Shown here: positions 9,751 to 17,749 of the stretch, piece after piece
How the letters are laid out: each line of letters opens with the position of its first letter
Numbering within the stretch: position 1 is the stretch's first letter
Assembly (NCBI GenBank): GCA_002499705.1
Contig: DAMU01000110.1
Location: forward strand, 10,908-40,174
DNA length: 29,267 bases
Direction: 5' to 3'
DNA from: Euryarchaeota archaeon UBA91
Lineage (GTDB): Archaea > Thermoplasmatota > Poseidoniia > Poseidoniales > Poseidoniaceae
Notes under the pieces: model-generated
Seen by the model: the letters and a program-made list of their open reading frames with translations, nothing else
What the model was told of the DNA's origin: nothing
Database searches by the model: none
Made by a program: the position numbers and the translations under genes

Positions 9751-9817
9751 TTGACTTCGGTCCGTATTTTCATCAAACCTTGAGCGAAGCCTTTCAAGGA
9801 AGGTTGTTTTCAGTGAC

Positions 9818-10507
9818 ATGAGCGTCATGTCTGCAAGTAATGAGATCCCAAAAACGACGTGTGTCGTATTCGATTGCGATGGTGTCCTTGTTGATGCTGT
9901 AAGTTCATGGCGAACCCTTCACGACCACTTCGGAACTGACAATGCAGTGAATCTGCAAAGATTCATTCGTGGAGAATTTTCAGATGTTGAATTCATGCGT
10001 TCAGACATTAAGATGTGGAAGGAAAAGCAAGACCCCATCTATCGAGACGAGTTGTTTCGTGCTTATTCCGGTGTGAAATTAATGGAAGGCACTCGCGAAG
10101 TTGTCGAGCAGCTCCAAGCGAATGGCGTTTTTGTAGCGATTGTTAGTGCTGGTGTCGATTTGTTTGTTGCATCCATCGCCTCTATGCTCAAAGTAGACGA
10201 CTGGATTGCCAACGGTTTCTTGTTCAATGATGATGACACACTCTCTGATGATGGGATTTGCAGACTTCATGCAACAGGAAAAGGCGAAATCATTCATCGC
10301 TTACTTGAGATGAATAGCCTTGATGCAGAGAATTGCGTTTCAGTAGGTGATTCGGAAATGGATTTGTCAATGCATATCGAAGGTAGCCGCTTCATTGGGT
10401 TTAATCCAACTCGCGAATCTTCTCAAAAGGCCTTTGAAGCAGCAGATATTGATGTCGTCTACGCAAAAGATTTGCGAGCAATACTTCCTCTGTTGCGTAT
10501 TGAATAA
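9818..10507 (+). CDS. HAD-superfamily phosphatase (phosphoserine phosphatase-like)
   Basis: A 229-residue cytosolic protein with all four HAD motifs. Motif I is DCDGVL with D19 (nucleophile) and D21 (acid/base). Motif II is S110 in VSAG. Motif III is K155 in TGKGE. Motif IV is GDSEMD with D178 and D182 for Mg2+. The spacing and a helical cap between motifs I and II suggest the type I cap of SerB-like phosphoserine phosphatases. Substrate cannot be fixed from sequence; phosphoserine is one possibility, another small phosphomonoester is equally open. ATG at 9818 is the first start; a second ATG at 9827 is possible. An AAGGAAGG stretch lies about 15 bases upstream. The TAA at 10505-10507 abuts the stop codon of the convergent DP1 gene with no base between. 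Confidence 0.85.
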   Translation: MSVMSASNEIPKTTCVVFDCDGVLVDAVSSWRTLHDHFGTDNAVNLQRFIRGEFSDVEFMRSDIKMWKEKQDPIYRDELFRAYSGVKLMEGTREVVEQLQANGVFVAIVSAGVDLFVASIASMLKVDDWIANGFLFNDDDTLSDDGICRLHATGKGEIIHRLLEMNSLDAENCVSVGDSEMDLSMHIEGSRFIGFNPTRESSQKAFEAADIDVVYAKDLRAILPLLRIE

Positions 10508-12139
10508 TCAGGCAAATGGAATTGAAGTCGTAGCATGACTTTTCAGATTGACAATTGTCAGCATACAAGGCTTGGGTTGGAACCCCAGCATTCGTTGATA
10601 GGAAGTCTGATCTTGCCACGTGCTTGAGCAAATCAGGGTTGTTCCTTTGAAATCAACGCACGCATGTCCGTGCACGTGTCCCGTGACAAAAATGTCCGGA
10701 ACTTGACGAATGACCAACCCATCTTCAGGTTCGGGAGAAAGTGGAGTTTTACCCCCCCATTGAGGGGCAAGATGCCGACGTCGGAGCATTTGTCGCATGG
10801 CTTCGACGGGATCAGCATACGTCACAGTTCTCAGACCAGCAACAAAATCGTCAATAGATTTTCCATGGTATGACAGCAAGCGAACACCGTGCAGTGAAAA
10901 GTCACACGGATTACCAACAAAAGTGGTCGTGTTGTAATCTTGCTGGATGTCTTTCTCAAAGGTCGGTTGAGGCTCAGCAGGTCGCACAGCGTCGTGGTTT
11001 CCTGGCAACATCACGCATTCTACCCAGTCTGGTAGCAGTTCTAGTAACCGTGCAAATTCAGTGTATTGCCCGAAAAGGTCAGGAATTGAAAGTTCACTGT
11101 CTTGACCGGGATAAATTCCAACACCATCGACACAATCCCCTGATAAAATGAGATATTTGATGGTCTTTGCAAGAGGGTCTGTATGGAACCAACGGACCAT
11201 TTTGTGCCACTGTGCTTCCAAGAATGTCTTTGATCCGACGTGAATATCCGAGACAAAAGCCACACTTACTCCGTGTTCTGCAGAAGTTTTCTGATGACTT
11301 GCTTGCATTGGGAAATGCAAGTCATCAACATAGAACATGTCACCAGTTTGACTGAATGTCCCTGACACACCGAGTACATCATCAGGCATCAATCCTGCTT
11401 CCAAAATTTGCTCATGCGCCCTATCTCTATCGTCACCCTTTCTTTTGGTAAGTAAGCAGGTGAGCTCTCCAGTTTCATCTTCAAGTCTCCACATGAGGTG
11501 ACCGTTCTTGGTATAGCGAGGCTCATTGACCAGTCCAATCGCAACAGCCTTGTTTTCATATCCTTGATAGCGGCTGCTTTCAGCATGTAATCGCGAGATT
11601 TCAGTCGGAGTTCTTGGGAGGTTGGAATTTTGAATAATCATTTTTCGAATACTTTGCAATCTGTCACTGAAACACGATGTAATGTCTGTCATTTTTCCTT
11701 CGGTAATACTGTTGCCTGTAATGTCATAATGAACTAAAATATCACTTGGTGCATCGGATGCATTTTCACTGAAATCAGCAGTGTTCCAATCGGGAAGGTT
11801 GTTTCTAAACTTCAAGTCAAGTGGCTCTGGAGCATGAATTGGGGCAATTGTCCTTCCTAATGTTGACGGTTTCTCTTGTACAGGAGTTGAAACAAGAGGG
11901 GCAGATTTATTTTTTTGATTCCATACTTGTAGCATCGATTCAAGAATATCGTTGGTCAAAAAACCTTTTTCAAATCCAACTTCCCCTGAACAATTGAGTA
12001 CGCCTTCTAAATCGTCGAGACTGAGCAAACGTGAACGAATAGATGCAGATGGAAGAAAGCCACGCTGCCGTAAGAGTGCAGTCATTTCCTCTTCAGATGC
12101 ACCCATGAACTCAAGGTAACGCCTCCGCTCCAAAAGCAC
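10508..12139 (-). CDS. polB: DNA polymerase II (PolD) small subunit DP1, 3'-5' exonuclease
   Basis: 543 residues. This is the proofreading subunit of the euryarchaeal replicative DNA polymerase D, partner of the large catalytic subunit DP2, which is not in this window. An OB-fold-like region (about 190-278) is followed by a calcineurin-like phosphoesterase domain with the metal ligands intact: SDIH (297-300), GD (334-335), GNHD (380-383) and GHVHG (487-491). This predicts an active Mre11-like 3'-5' exonuclease. The N-terminal about 180 residues are less conserved and hold a proline-rich linker near 80-105. The start is a GTG at 12139; an in-frame TGA at 12155-12157 limits extension, and the next inner ATG is 11 codons further in (MGASEEEM). 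It lies 31 bases behind pncC on the same strand and is likely co-transcribed. Confidence 0.95.
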   Translation of the reverse strand: MLLERRRYLEFMGASEEEMTALLRQRGFLPSASIRSRLLSLDDLEGVLNCSGEVGFEKGFLTNDILESMLQVWNQKNKSAPLVSTPVQEKPSTLGRTIAPIHAPEPLDLKFRNNLPDWNTADFSENASDAPSDILVHYDITGNSITEGKMTDITSCFSDRLQSIRKMIIQNSNLPRTPTEISRLHAESSRYQGYENKAVAIGLVNEPRYTKNGHLMWRLEDETGELTCLLTKRKGDDRDRAHEQILEAGLMPDDVLGVSGTFSQTGDMFYVDDLHFPMQASHQKTSAEHGVSVAFVSDIHVGSKTFLEAQWHKMVRWFHTDPLAKTIKYLILSGDCVDGVGIYPGQDSELSIPDLFGQYTEFARLLELLPDWVECVMLPGNHDAVRPAEPQPTFEKDIQQDYNTTTFVGNPCDFSLHGVRLLSYHGKSIDDFVAGLRTVTYADPVEAMRQMLRRRHLAPQWGGKTPLSPEPEDGLVIRQVPDIFVTGHVHGHACVDFKGTTLICSSTWQDQTSYQRMLGFQPKPCMLTIVNLKSHATTSIPFA

Positions 12140-12170
12140 ATCGGTATGAATGGTTCATTTTGCCAATGGG

Positions 12171-12869
12171 TTAATCCCATTCTGCTTCGTTGTCAAGTGA
12201 CGAATCTTTCCCAGGAGGTGCACCCTCTCCATCCCATGAATCATCTTGCCAAGGTGCTGATTCACGAGCAGCAGCCTCTCTTTGGGCTCGGTCTAACTCA
12301 AATTGAATTCTCTCTGCTTCCTTCTCCGCTTTTTGGCGTTCAAGTTCCAAGAGTTGCTCTTCATCTTGGGCCATGGCCTGATCCCAACGTTTGATGGTTG
12401 ATAGCAATGCAAAGTGTACAAATCCAATTTTATTTTCAGCTCTGTTACCACCAATTTCTGTAGATTCAGCATTCGCCCAGTTTTTTGAAGCAATTCCAAC
12501 ATATACCAATCCAACTTTTTTATTGGTTCCATCGTTTTTTGGACCAGCAATTCCAGTGATTGAAATTGCAATATCGGCATCGGCTTTTTTCAAGGCTCCT
12601 TGAGCCATTTGAATAGCAACCTCTGCAGAGACTGCCCCTTTTTTCTCGATTGACTCAGTACGTACATCCAATTCCTTGATTTTGGCTTCATTCGAATACG
12701 TTATCCATGCTTGATTAAACCAAGCAGATGCTCCAGAGATATCGGTGAACGCGCTCGAGAGCAGTCCACCGGTGCATGATTCAGCAACGGTAATACTGTG
12801 GCCACCTTCTTTGATGCGCCGTACAAGACGGGCTGCAGCGGCTTGAACATCTTCATCCATGCAATTCAA
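12171..12869 (-). CDS. pncC: CinA C-terminal-domain protein, nicotinamide-nucleotide amidase family
   Basis: 232 residues. Residues about 1-165 form the CinA C-terminal (PncC) domain: ITVAESCTGG with the probable catalytic Ser31, a VSAEVA stretch near residue 80, and ITGIAGP near 104-110. The family hydrolyses nicotinamide mononucleotide to nicotinate mononucleotide and ammonia, recycling pyridine nucleotides. The N-terminal molybdopterin-binding-like half of full CinA is absent, as in stand-alone PncC. Oddly, a highly charged tail of roughly 60 residues follows: a Glu/Gln/Arg-rich coiled-coil-like stretch, then an acidic, Trp-containing end. Normal PncC proteins of about 160 residues lack this. 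ATG at 12869 is used; ATG at 12860 is an alternative. DP1 follows 31 bases downstream. Confidence 0.88.
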   Translation of the reverse strand: MNCMDEDVQAAAARLVRRIKEGGHSITVAESCTGGLLSSAFTDISGASAWFNQAWITYSNEAKIKELDVRTESIEKKGAVSAEVAIQMAQGALKKADADIAISITGIAGPKNDGTNKKVGLVYVGIASKNWANAESTEIGGNRAENKIGFVHFALLSTIKRWDQAMAQDEEQLLELERQKAEKEAERIQFELDRAQREAAARESAPWQDDSWDGEGAPPGKDSSLDNEAEWD

Positions 12870-12942
12870 TGGCGAAGTTCCTCTGTTTTGAGGTTAACGC
12901 CTGCATCAATGCCTTCAATAACACCTTCTTACAGGGACGGTT

Positions 12943-13015
12943 GGGTCTGTGGTCTAGTGGTTATGACACCGCCCTTACACGGCGTTGATCGAGGGTTCAA
13001 ATCCCTCCAGACCCA
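12943..13015 (+). tRNA. tRNA-Val (UAC)
   Basis: A 73-base cloverleaf. The acceptor stem GGGTCTG (12943-12949) pairs with CAGACCC (13008-13014), discriminator A at 13015. The D arm is in GTCTAGTGGTTATGAC. The anticodon loop CTTACAC gives anticodon UAC, read as Val. The T arm is GAGGG-TTCAAAT-CCCTC. CCA is not encoded (CTA follows). No intron. The anticodon stem has four clear pairs and a C-T mismatch at its base. It stands alone on the plus strand between minus-strand genes, its last base touching the stop codon of the 13016-13324 gene. Confidence 0.95.
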
Positions 13016-13324
13016 CTACCAAAGGTAAGTCCGAATCTCTTGTTCTGAACCGGCAATAACTTTCGTGATTCCGGATTTCTTGCAAAATTCCTGAGCGTCA
13101 TTTTCATCACCGTCAATCAGAATGAGGTGAACAGCTCGTTGCCAAAGCCCGTCGGGAGGGTTTGAGCCTCGGTGGTCTACTGCTACCAAAATATCCTCGA
13201 GTTCTGTGAACATCAGGAGGTTTGCTGAACTGTCCACTTCATCCGCTTCAAGAATCAACCAACGAGCACCTTGCATACCTGAACGTATGTCGCCTTTCAA
13301 ATCTTCAAGTGTGATGACGCGCAT
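13016..13324 (-). CDS. Small conserved-looking protein of unknown function downstream of pelota
   Basis: 102 residues, MRVITLEDLKGDIRSG at the start, soluble, with alternating hydrophobic strands (ARWLILEADE, DILVAVDH, HLILIDGD) suggesting a small alpha/beta fold. I do not recognise a family. It is taken as real because it begins 9 bases behind the pelA stop on the same strand, with a GGGAAAAG stretch just ahead of the ATG, and because no other gene accounts for the stretch. The pairing suggests translation from a pelA transcript, but a role in ribosome rescue is only guilt by association. Its TAG (13016-13018) directly abuts the 3' end of the convergent tRNA-Val. Confidence 0.7.
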   Translation of the reverse strand: MRVITLEDLKGDIRSGMQGARWLILEADEVDSSANLLMFTELEDILVAVDHRGSNPPDGLWQRAVHLILIDGDENDAQEFCKKSGITKVIAGSEQEIRTYLW

Positions 13325-13333
13325 TCTTTTCCC

Positions 13334-14398
13334 TCACATTGCATAACGGAGAATTGCAATTGCTCCTCCGAGTCCCAACAACTGTTGCCCAGCATCATGG
13401 TCAGTCGAGCATTGTACCAGTTCAGCTCCAATATCAGATAAACCTTCAACCCATTTCAACCAAGTTTCAGTTCCAATCCTTTTTTCTTCATCTCGTAGGA
13501 TATCTGCAGAGATAAGTAGAGTTTCAATAGCCCCTTCACTCATTGCTTTCTGGAGTGTAACTTCTCCATACGCAACTGCTCCGTTAGTTGAAAGTAACTC
13601 CCATGCTTTTTCGATGAGTTCAATTTCTCGAGAGATGGCGTGCTCACTCAGTAAATCTCCAGCCAATCCATCTCGCAGTACTTCATTTGCGCCTGCACGT
13701 CCAGCCATCGAGGTTGCAACTGATTTCATCATTCGGGTTTCCCCTAACTTCTTCAAATCAGCCAGCAAAGATTCGCGAGCATGTCCCGGGCCACATACGA
13801 CAAGAGGAGTTTCAGGGCCTAATGTGTCAAGGAGTGCATCGATCACCTTTGAGCGAAAAGTCGAGGCAATTCCTGCCGATTGTCGTATCTCTCCTCGCTT
13901 TCCCCCACCCCGCATCGTCCACGTGGCTCCCTCACGTAATCCGCGTGCAGTAACGTGGAACAAAACGACTTCATCCGTCTCTACCACGGCAAGAACAACA
14001 TTGGTCTGACCTGATGCTTGCTCTGCCTGTTTGAGGAGTTCTCTGTCAGACGAGGAAAATGCAGTCGAACAACTGAGTTCAACTTCGTCACGGATTTCAA
14101 CGATGTGTGTGTGATGGAGGCCAACATCAAATTGTGCCTCTTCGATGGTTCCATGAATGCGTAGATTCTCACTAAATGTTTGATAATCTGTACTCTCTAT
14201 ATGCAGTCGAATCCACATTTTTTTGCGCTCAGCAGATTTGGCTCGACCACCTTCATCACCACCAGTGGTTTGGTCTCTCCTTTCTCCAAGCATGCCGAGT
14301 TTCATACCTTTTCTTGCGATACGTGCTAGTGCCCACAGGTCGTCCTCAGTTTCAATTCTGAGTCGCCAAAGTAGGGGTTCACGCTTGAGAATTTTCAT
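13334..14398 (-). CDS. pelA: Protein pelota (archaeal Dom34), ribosome rescue factor
   Basis: About 354 residues, the usual pelota length, with the eRF1-like three-domain order: an N-terminal Sm-like domain (MKILKREPLLWRLRIETEDD, LGERR), a central domain with VVLAVVETDEVVLFHVT and GPGHARE, and a C-terminal domain with AYGEVTLQKAMSEGAIETLL and QLLGLGGAIAILRY. Pelota binds stalled ribosomes with an aEF1A/Hbs1-type GTPase and dissociates them with ABCE1. It has no GGQ motif, as expected. An in-frame start at 14452 would add 18 residues inside fhs. The ATG at 14398 is preferred because it yields the conserved MKIL start, has GGGTGA just upstream, and leaves a 4-base gap after the fhs stop. Confidence 0.93.
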   Translation of the reverse strand: MKILKREPLLWRLRIETEDDLWALARIARKGMKLGMLGERRDQTTGGDEGGRAKSAERKKMWIRLHIESTDYQTFSENLRIHGTIEEAQFDVGLHHTHIVEIRDEVELSCSTAFSSSDRELLKQAEQASGQTNVVLAVVETDEVVLFHVTARGLREGATWTMRGGGKRGEIRQSAGIASTFRSKVIDALLDTLGPETPLVVCGPGHARESLLADLKKLGETRMMKSVATSMAGRAGANEVLRDGLAGDLLSEHAISREIELIEKAWELLSTNGAVAYGEVTLQKAMSEGAIETLLISADILRDEEKRIGTETWLKWVEGLSDIGAELVQCSTDHDAGQQLLGLGGAIAILRYAM

Positions 14399-14402
14399 TA
14401 CT

Positions 14403-16118
14403 TCACCCAAAGACACCAGTTTGTCGGCCTTCTTCGTCCATGTCCATGTCAAGAGCAGCAGGCCGCTTAGGTAATCCTGGCATCGTCATCATGTTACCAA
14501 GAACTGCGACGATGAATCCTGCTCCAGCATTTAGTCGGAACTCACGGACTGGAATTGTGAAGCCAACCGGAGCACCTAATTTACCCGGGTCGTGGGAAAA
14601 GGAGTATTGTGTTTTAGCCATGCAAACTGGAAGATTCCCGTATCCCCATGCTTGGAGTTTTGAAAGTTGCTTCATTGCCGAAGCACTTACTTCGACGCCT
14701 TCCGCTTTGTAGATTCTAGTGGCGATTGCTTCCATTTTCTCTAGCACTGGTAGTTCTTTGGTGAACAGGGGTGTAAATGGTCTACCGTTTGCAACATGGT
14801 CTTGAACTGCTGAAACGACAGCCTTTGCTAACTCTTCTCCTCCTTGACCACCGTTTGAATGGACTTCTGTGAGGGCGACATGAACGGCTCCGCTTTTTTG
14901 TGCCTCTCTTTTGAGTGCTTCCAATTCATCGTCAGTATCAGATGCAAAGCGGTTAATGGAAACCAATACCGGCATTCCGAATCCAGCCATGTTCTTGATA
15001 TGACGGTCTAAATTACCCTGTGCTCCTCGAACAACAGCGTCCACATCTTCTGCTTCTAATTCCTCTTTTGACGGCCTGTATCCTCCTCGGCTTCCAAACG
15101 CTCCACCGTGAAGTTTCATCGAACGAATGGTAACATTCATCACAACACAATCAGGTGCTTTACCAGAATTTGCTGCTTTGATATGCATGAATTTTTCTGC
15201 TCCCATGTCCGAACCGAAGCCGGCCTCAGTCACGACAATATCTGCTGCTCCAAGGGCAAGTCTGTCTGCAATGATGCTTGAGTTTCCGTGAGCAATATTG
15301 GCGAATGGTCCGCCGTGAATGAACGCTGGATTTCCTTCGAGCGTCTGAACCATATTTGGGAGGAACGCATTTCGTAACAATAGGCTCATTGCACCAGCTG
15401 CACCGATGTCTTCTGCCTTGACAGGATTTCCTTCTGTCGATTCCCCGACGACAATTTCACCAATGCGCCTGCGTAAGTCTGCATAATCTTGGGCAAGAAC
15501 AAGAATGGCCATGACTTCACTTGCAGCAGTGATATCGAAACGATCTTGTCGAGTATTTCCATTTGCAGGTCCACCCAATCCGATGACGATATCTCGAAGG
15601 GATCGGTCGTTCATATCGATGACCCGAGGCCAATATATTCGTGTAGATTCTAATTTTGATTCATTCCCTTGTTTAATGTGGTTGTCAATAAGGGCTGAGA
15701 GAAGATTGTGAGCAGAAGTTACTGCATGTAAATCGCCGGTAAAGTGGAGATTGATTTCTTCCATGGGGAGGACTTGAGAGTGTCCACCCCCTGCAGCACC
15801 TCCTTTGATTCCAAACACGGGGCCCATAGAAGGTTCTCGTATGACGCATGTGGCGCTCTGTCCAATTGCACACAATGCTTGAGTAAGACCAATTGTTGTT
15901 ACGGTTTTTCCTTCTCCAAAGGGAGTTGGATTGACAGAGGTTACCAATACAAGGCTTCCCTGTGGTTTGGAAAAGCGTTGACTCAACGCTTCCCAGGTAA
16001 TTTTGGCCATGCCTTTACCCATGGGCACCAATTCATGAGAAGAGATGCCTAATTTCCAAGCAACAGTCTCAATTGGTTCGATTGAAGCAGAACGTGCGAT
16101 ATCCAAATCACTTGCCAT
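14403..16118 (-). CDS. fhs: Formate--tetrahydrofolate ligase
   Basis: About 571 residues, close to the bacterial family length of 555-560. It makes 10-formyl-THF from formate, ATP and THF, feeding purine synthesis or C1 oxidation in the cytosol. The P-loop TPFGEGKT (65-72) is a variant of the usual TPAGEGKT. Other recognisable signatures are EPSMGPVFGIKGGAAGGG, LHFTGDLHAVTSAHNLL, HGGPFANIAHG and EAGFGSDMGAEKF. The ATG at 16118 matches the family start (MASDLDIARS) and has GGTG close upstream; an ATG at 16127 would add three residues. pelA follows 4 bases behind the stop, so the two are probably one transcript. Many archaea lack this enzyme, so bacterial origin is plausible. Confidence 0.95.
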   Translation of the reverse strand: MASDLDIARSASIEPIETVAWKLGISSHELVPMGKGMAKITWEALSQRFSKPQGSLVLVTSVNPTPFGEGKTVTTIGLTQALCAIGQSATCVIREPSMGPVFGIKGGAAGGGHSQVLPMEEINLHFTGDLHAVTSAHNLLSALIDNHIKQGNESKLESTRIYWPRVIDMNDRSLRDIVIGLGGPANGNTRQDRFDITAASEVMAILVLAQDYADLRRRIGEIVVGESTEGNPVKAEDIGAAGAMSLLLRNAFLPNMVQTLEGNPAFIHGGPFANIAHGNSSIIADRLALGAADIVVTEAGFGSDMGAEKFMHIKAANSGKAPDCVVMNVTIRSMKLHGGAFGSRGGYRPSKEELEAEDVDAVVRGAQGNLDRHIKNMAGFGMPVLVSINRFASDTDDELEALKREAQKSGAVHVALTEVHSNGGQGGEELAKAVVSAVQDHVANGRPFTPLFTKELPVLEKMEAIATRIYKAEGVEVSASAMKQLSKLQAWGYGNLPVCMAKTQYSFSHDPGKLGAPVGFTIPVREFRLNAGAGFIVAVLGNMMTMPGLPKRPAALDMDMDEEGRQTGVFG

Positions 16119-16172
16119 GAGCACCATGCTATTCGATATGGCTTTGAACCCCTCGGCTCATCAATGCACAAA

Positions 16173-16193
16173 AGTGGCGGTTTACCGACCACT
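16173..16193 (-). terminator. Hairpin terminator behind the flotillin gene
   Basis: On the minus strand AGTGGTCGG pairs with CCGCCACT around TAAA, with one bulged T, and is followed by TTTG. It lies 22 bases beyond the flotillin stop and ahead of fhs, where it would separate the two transcription units. Confidence 0.45.
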
Positions 16194-16214
16194 GTTCTAA
16201 ACCCAGTTCGAGGA

Positions 16215-17681
16215 TTATTCGTCCTTCATTGCGCCAAGATATTCTGGCAATTCAACGCCAGCCATCTTTGCCACATCGTGAACAGGCGGTAGACTTTGCA
16301 TAAGTGAAGAGATGAAGTTTGAGGTTGAACCACCTTCACCGTTCTTACCACCGTTACCTGAATCCCAAACAGTAATCTTGTCAATCTTGAGGTTGGAGAT
16401 TGCTTCGGTTTGTCGTGAAACCAATTCTTCAATCTTTTCGACCATCAGCAGAGTTGCAGCAGCCTTGGTGTCGCCACCAGCGCTTGCGACAAGTGATTTG
16501 TAACCAGCAGCCTTTGCTTCTAGAACAGATTGTTGACCTTCAGCTTCTGCTTTGTATCGAGCAAGAATTGCGTCTGCTTGACCTTGTGCAATACGGCGTT
16601 GGCGTTCTGCTTCAGCATCAGCAGCAATCACGATTTGCTCTTTAGCGATCTTTTCACGGGCGATGTCGGCAGCACGTAGACGCTCGCTTTCAAGTGAATA
16701 CTGCGCTTTTTCAATCTCTTCTTGGGCTCTGCGTTGAGCGACTTCAGCACGTTGACGAGCCTCAGCCTCTTTCTCTGCCAAAACAGCATTCGAAATCGCA
16801 ATGTCTGCCAGACTCAAGTTAACACCTTCAATAGCGAGTTTTTGTTGATCTTGAACAGAAATCTCTTCTCGGCTCTTTGCAACTGCGATTCCCATCTTCG
16901 ATTCGGAATCCGCTTCTTGAACAGCAATCACTTCGAGTTTCTTTGCAACAGCCTTACCAGCGATAGCGTCGGATTCTCTCTTTTGAACTTCAATTTCACG
17001 GTTTGCGTCTGCTTGAGCAACCTTGATTTGTCCCATTTCCAGAGCCTTTGCTCGGTCACCTTCTGCACTTGCAATTGCTTCTGCAGCTGCCTTAGCACCG
17101 ATAGATACGATATATTCTGCTTCGTCAGTAATGTCAGTAATGTTGACGTTAATGAGATACAAACCAATCTTATGCAATTCTGAGTCAACGTTACTTGACA
17201 CTTGCTTCAAGAAGACTTCACGGTCCTGGTTGATTTGCTCAATTGTAAGTGTTGCAATGGTCAAACGAAGTTGACCGAAGATGATCTCACTTGCCATGTC
17301 TTCAATTTGTGGCTGGGAAAGTCCGAGTAGACGTTCTGCAGCGTTTTGCATAATTGATGGTGCGGTTGAGATACCGATGGTAAAGGTCGAAGGTACGTTG
17401 ATACGGATGTTTTGCTGAGAAAGTGCGTGTTGAAGGTCAATACGAATGGTCATCGGTTTGAGGTCAAGGTAAGCATAGTGCTGAATCAATGGCCAGACAA
17501 TCTTACCACCACCGTGGTAACATGCGGCTGCACCGGAATCTTTGACGTTACCATAAACGACTAGAATTTTGTCTGAAGGTGCCAATTTATATCTGCTTGT
17601 AGCAACGTAAATTGTTCCAAAAACTGCTAAGGTAAATAAAAACAATCCAATTACTGCTATCGAAGTTCCAACATCTGCCAT
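16215..17681 (-). CDS. Flotillin-like SPFH-domain membrane protein
   Basis: 488 residues. One N-terminal membrane segment (about 8-28) is followed by an SPFH/band 7 domain (about 32-195) with KILVVYG near its start and an LLGLSQPQIEDMASEI segment. A long Ala/Glu/Arg/Gln-rich coiled coil (about 195-400) and a C-terminal region (LLMVEKIEELVSRQTEAI) complete the flotillin layout. Flotillins oligomerise on the inner face of the membrane and organise lipid-ordered domains. It sits 68 bases behind the NfeD-like gene, the usual flotillin partner. GAGAAG just upstream of the ATG at 17681 supports the start. A non-flotillin stomatin is less likely given the length and the long coiled coil. Confidence 0.92.
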   Translation of the reverse strand: MADVGTSIAVIGLFLFTLAVFGTIYVATSRYKLAPSDKILVVYGNVKDSGAAACYHGGGKIVWPLIQHYAYLDLKPMTIRIDLQHALSQQNIRINVPSTFTIGISTAPSIMQNAAERLLGLSQPQIEDMASEIIFGQLRLTIATLTIEQINQDREVFLKQVSSNVDSELHKIGLYLINVNITDITDEAEYIVSIGAKAAAEAIASAEGDRAKALEMGQIKVAQADANREIEVQKRESDAIAGKAVAKKLEVIAVQEADSESKMGIAVAKSREEISVQDQQKLAIEGVNLSLADIAISNAVLAEKEAEARQRAEVAQRRAQEEIEKAQYSLESERLRAADIAREKIAKEQIVIAADAEAERQRRIAQGQADAILARYKAEAEGQQSVLEAKAAGYKSLVASAGGDTKAAATLLMVEKIEELVSRQTEAISNLKIDKITVWDSGNGGKNGEGGSTSNFISSLMQSLPPVHDVAKMAGVELPEYLGAMKDE

Positions 17682-17749
17682 GTCTTCTCATGCTGGGCCG
17701 TCCTTTAAGAGGTTTCACCCGTCGAAAGAAGGGGCTGTTGAGCCACAAT

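Noticed and set aside
9508..9828. Open frames on the minus strand covering the hairpin region (106 and 94 codons)
   Set aside because: They run through the stem-loop sequences, overlap the end of the giant gene and the start of the HAD gene, and give low-complexity translations without a family.
14399..14452. Longer pelota start at 14452
   Set aside because: It would overlap fhs by 50 bases and add 18 residues absent from pelota; the ATG at 14398 has a good upstream site and the conserved start.
16722..17183. Open frame (153 codons) on the plus strand inside the flotillin gene
   Set aside because: It is Cys/Phe/Asn-rich, opposite the coiled-coil region of flotillin, and has no family resemblance; a shadow of the repeated Glu/Ala codons.
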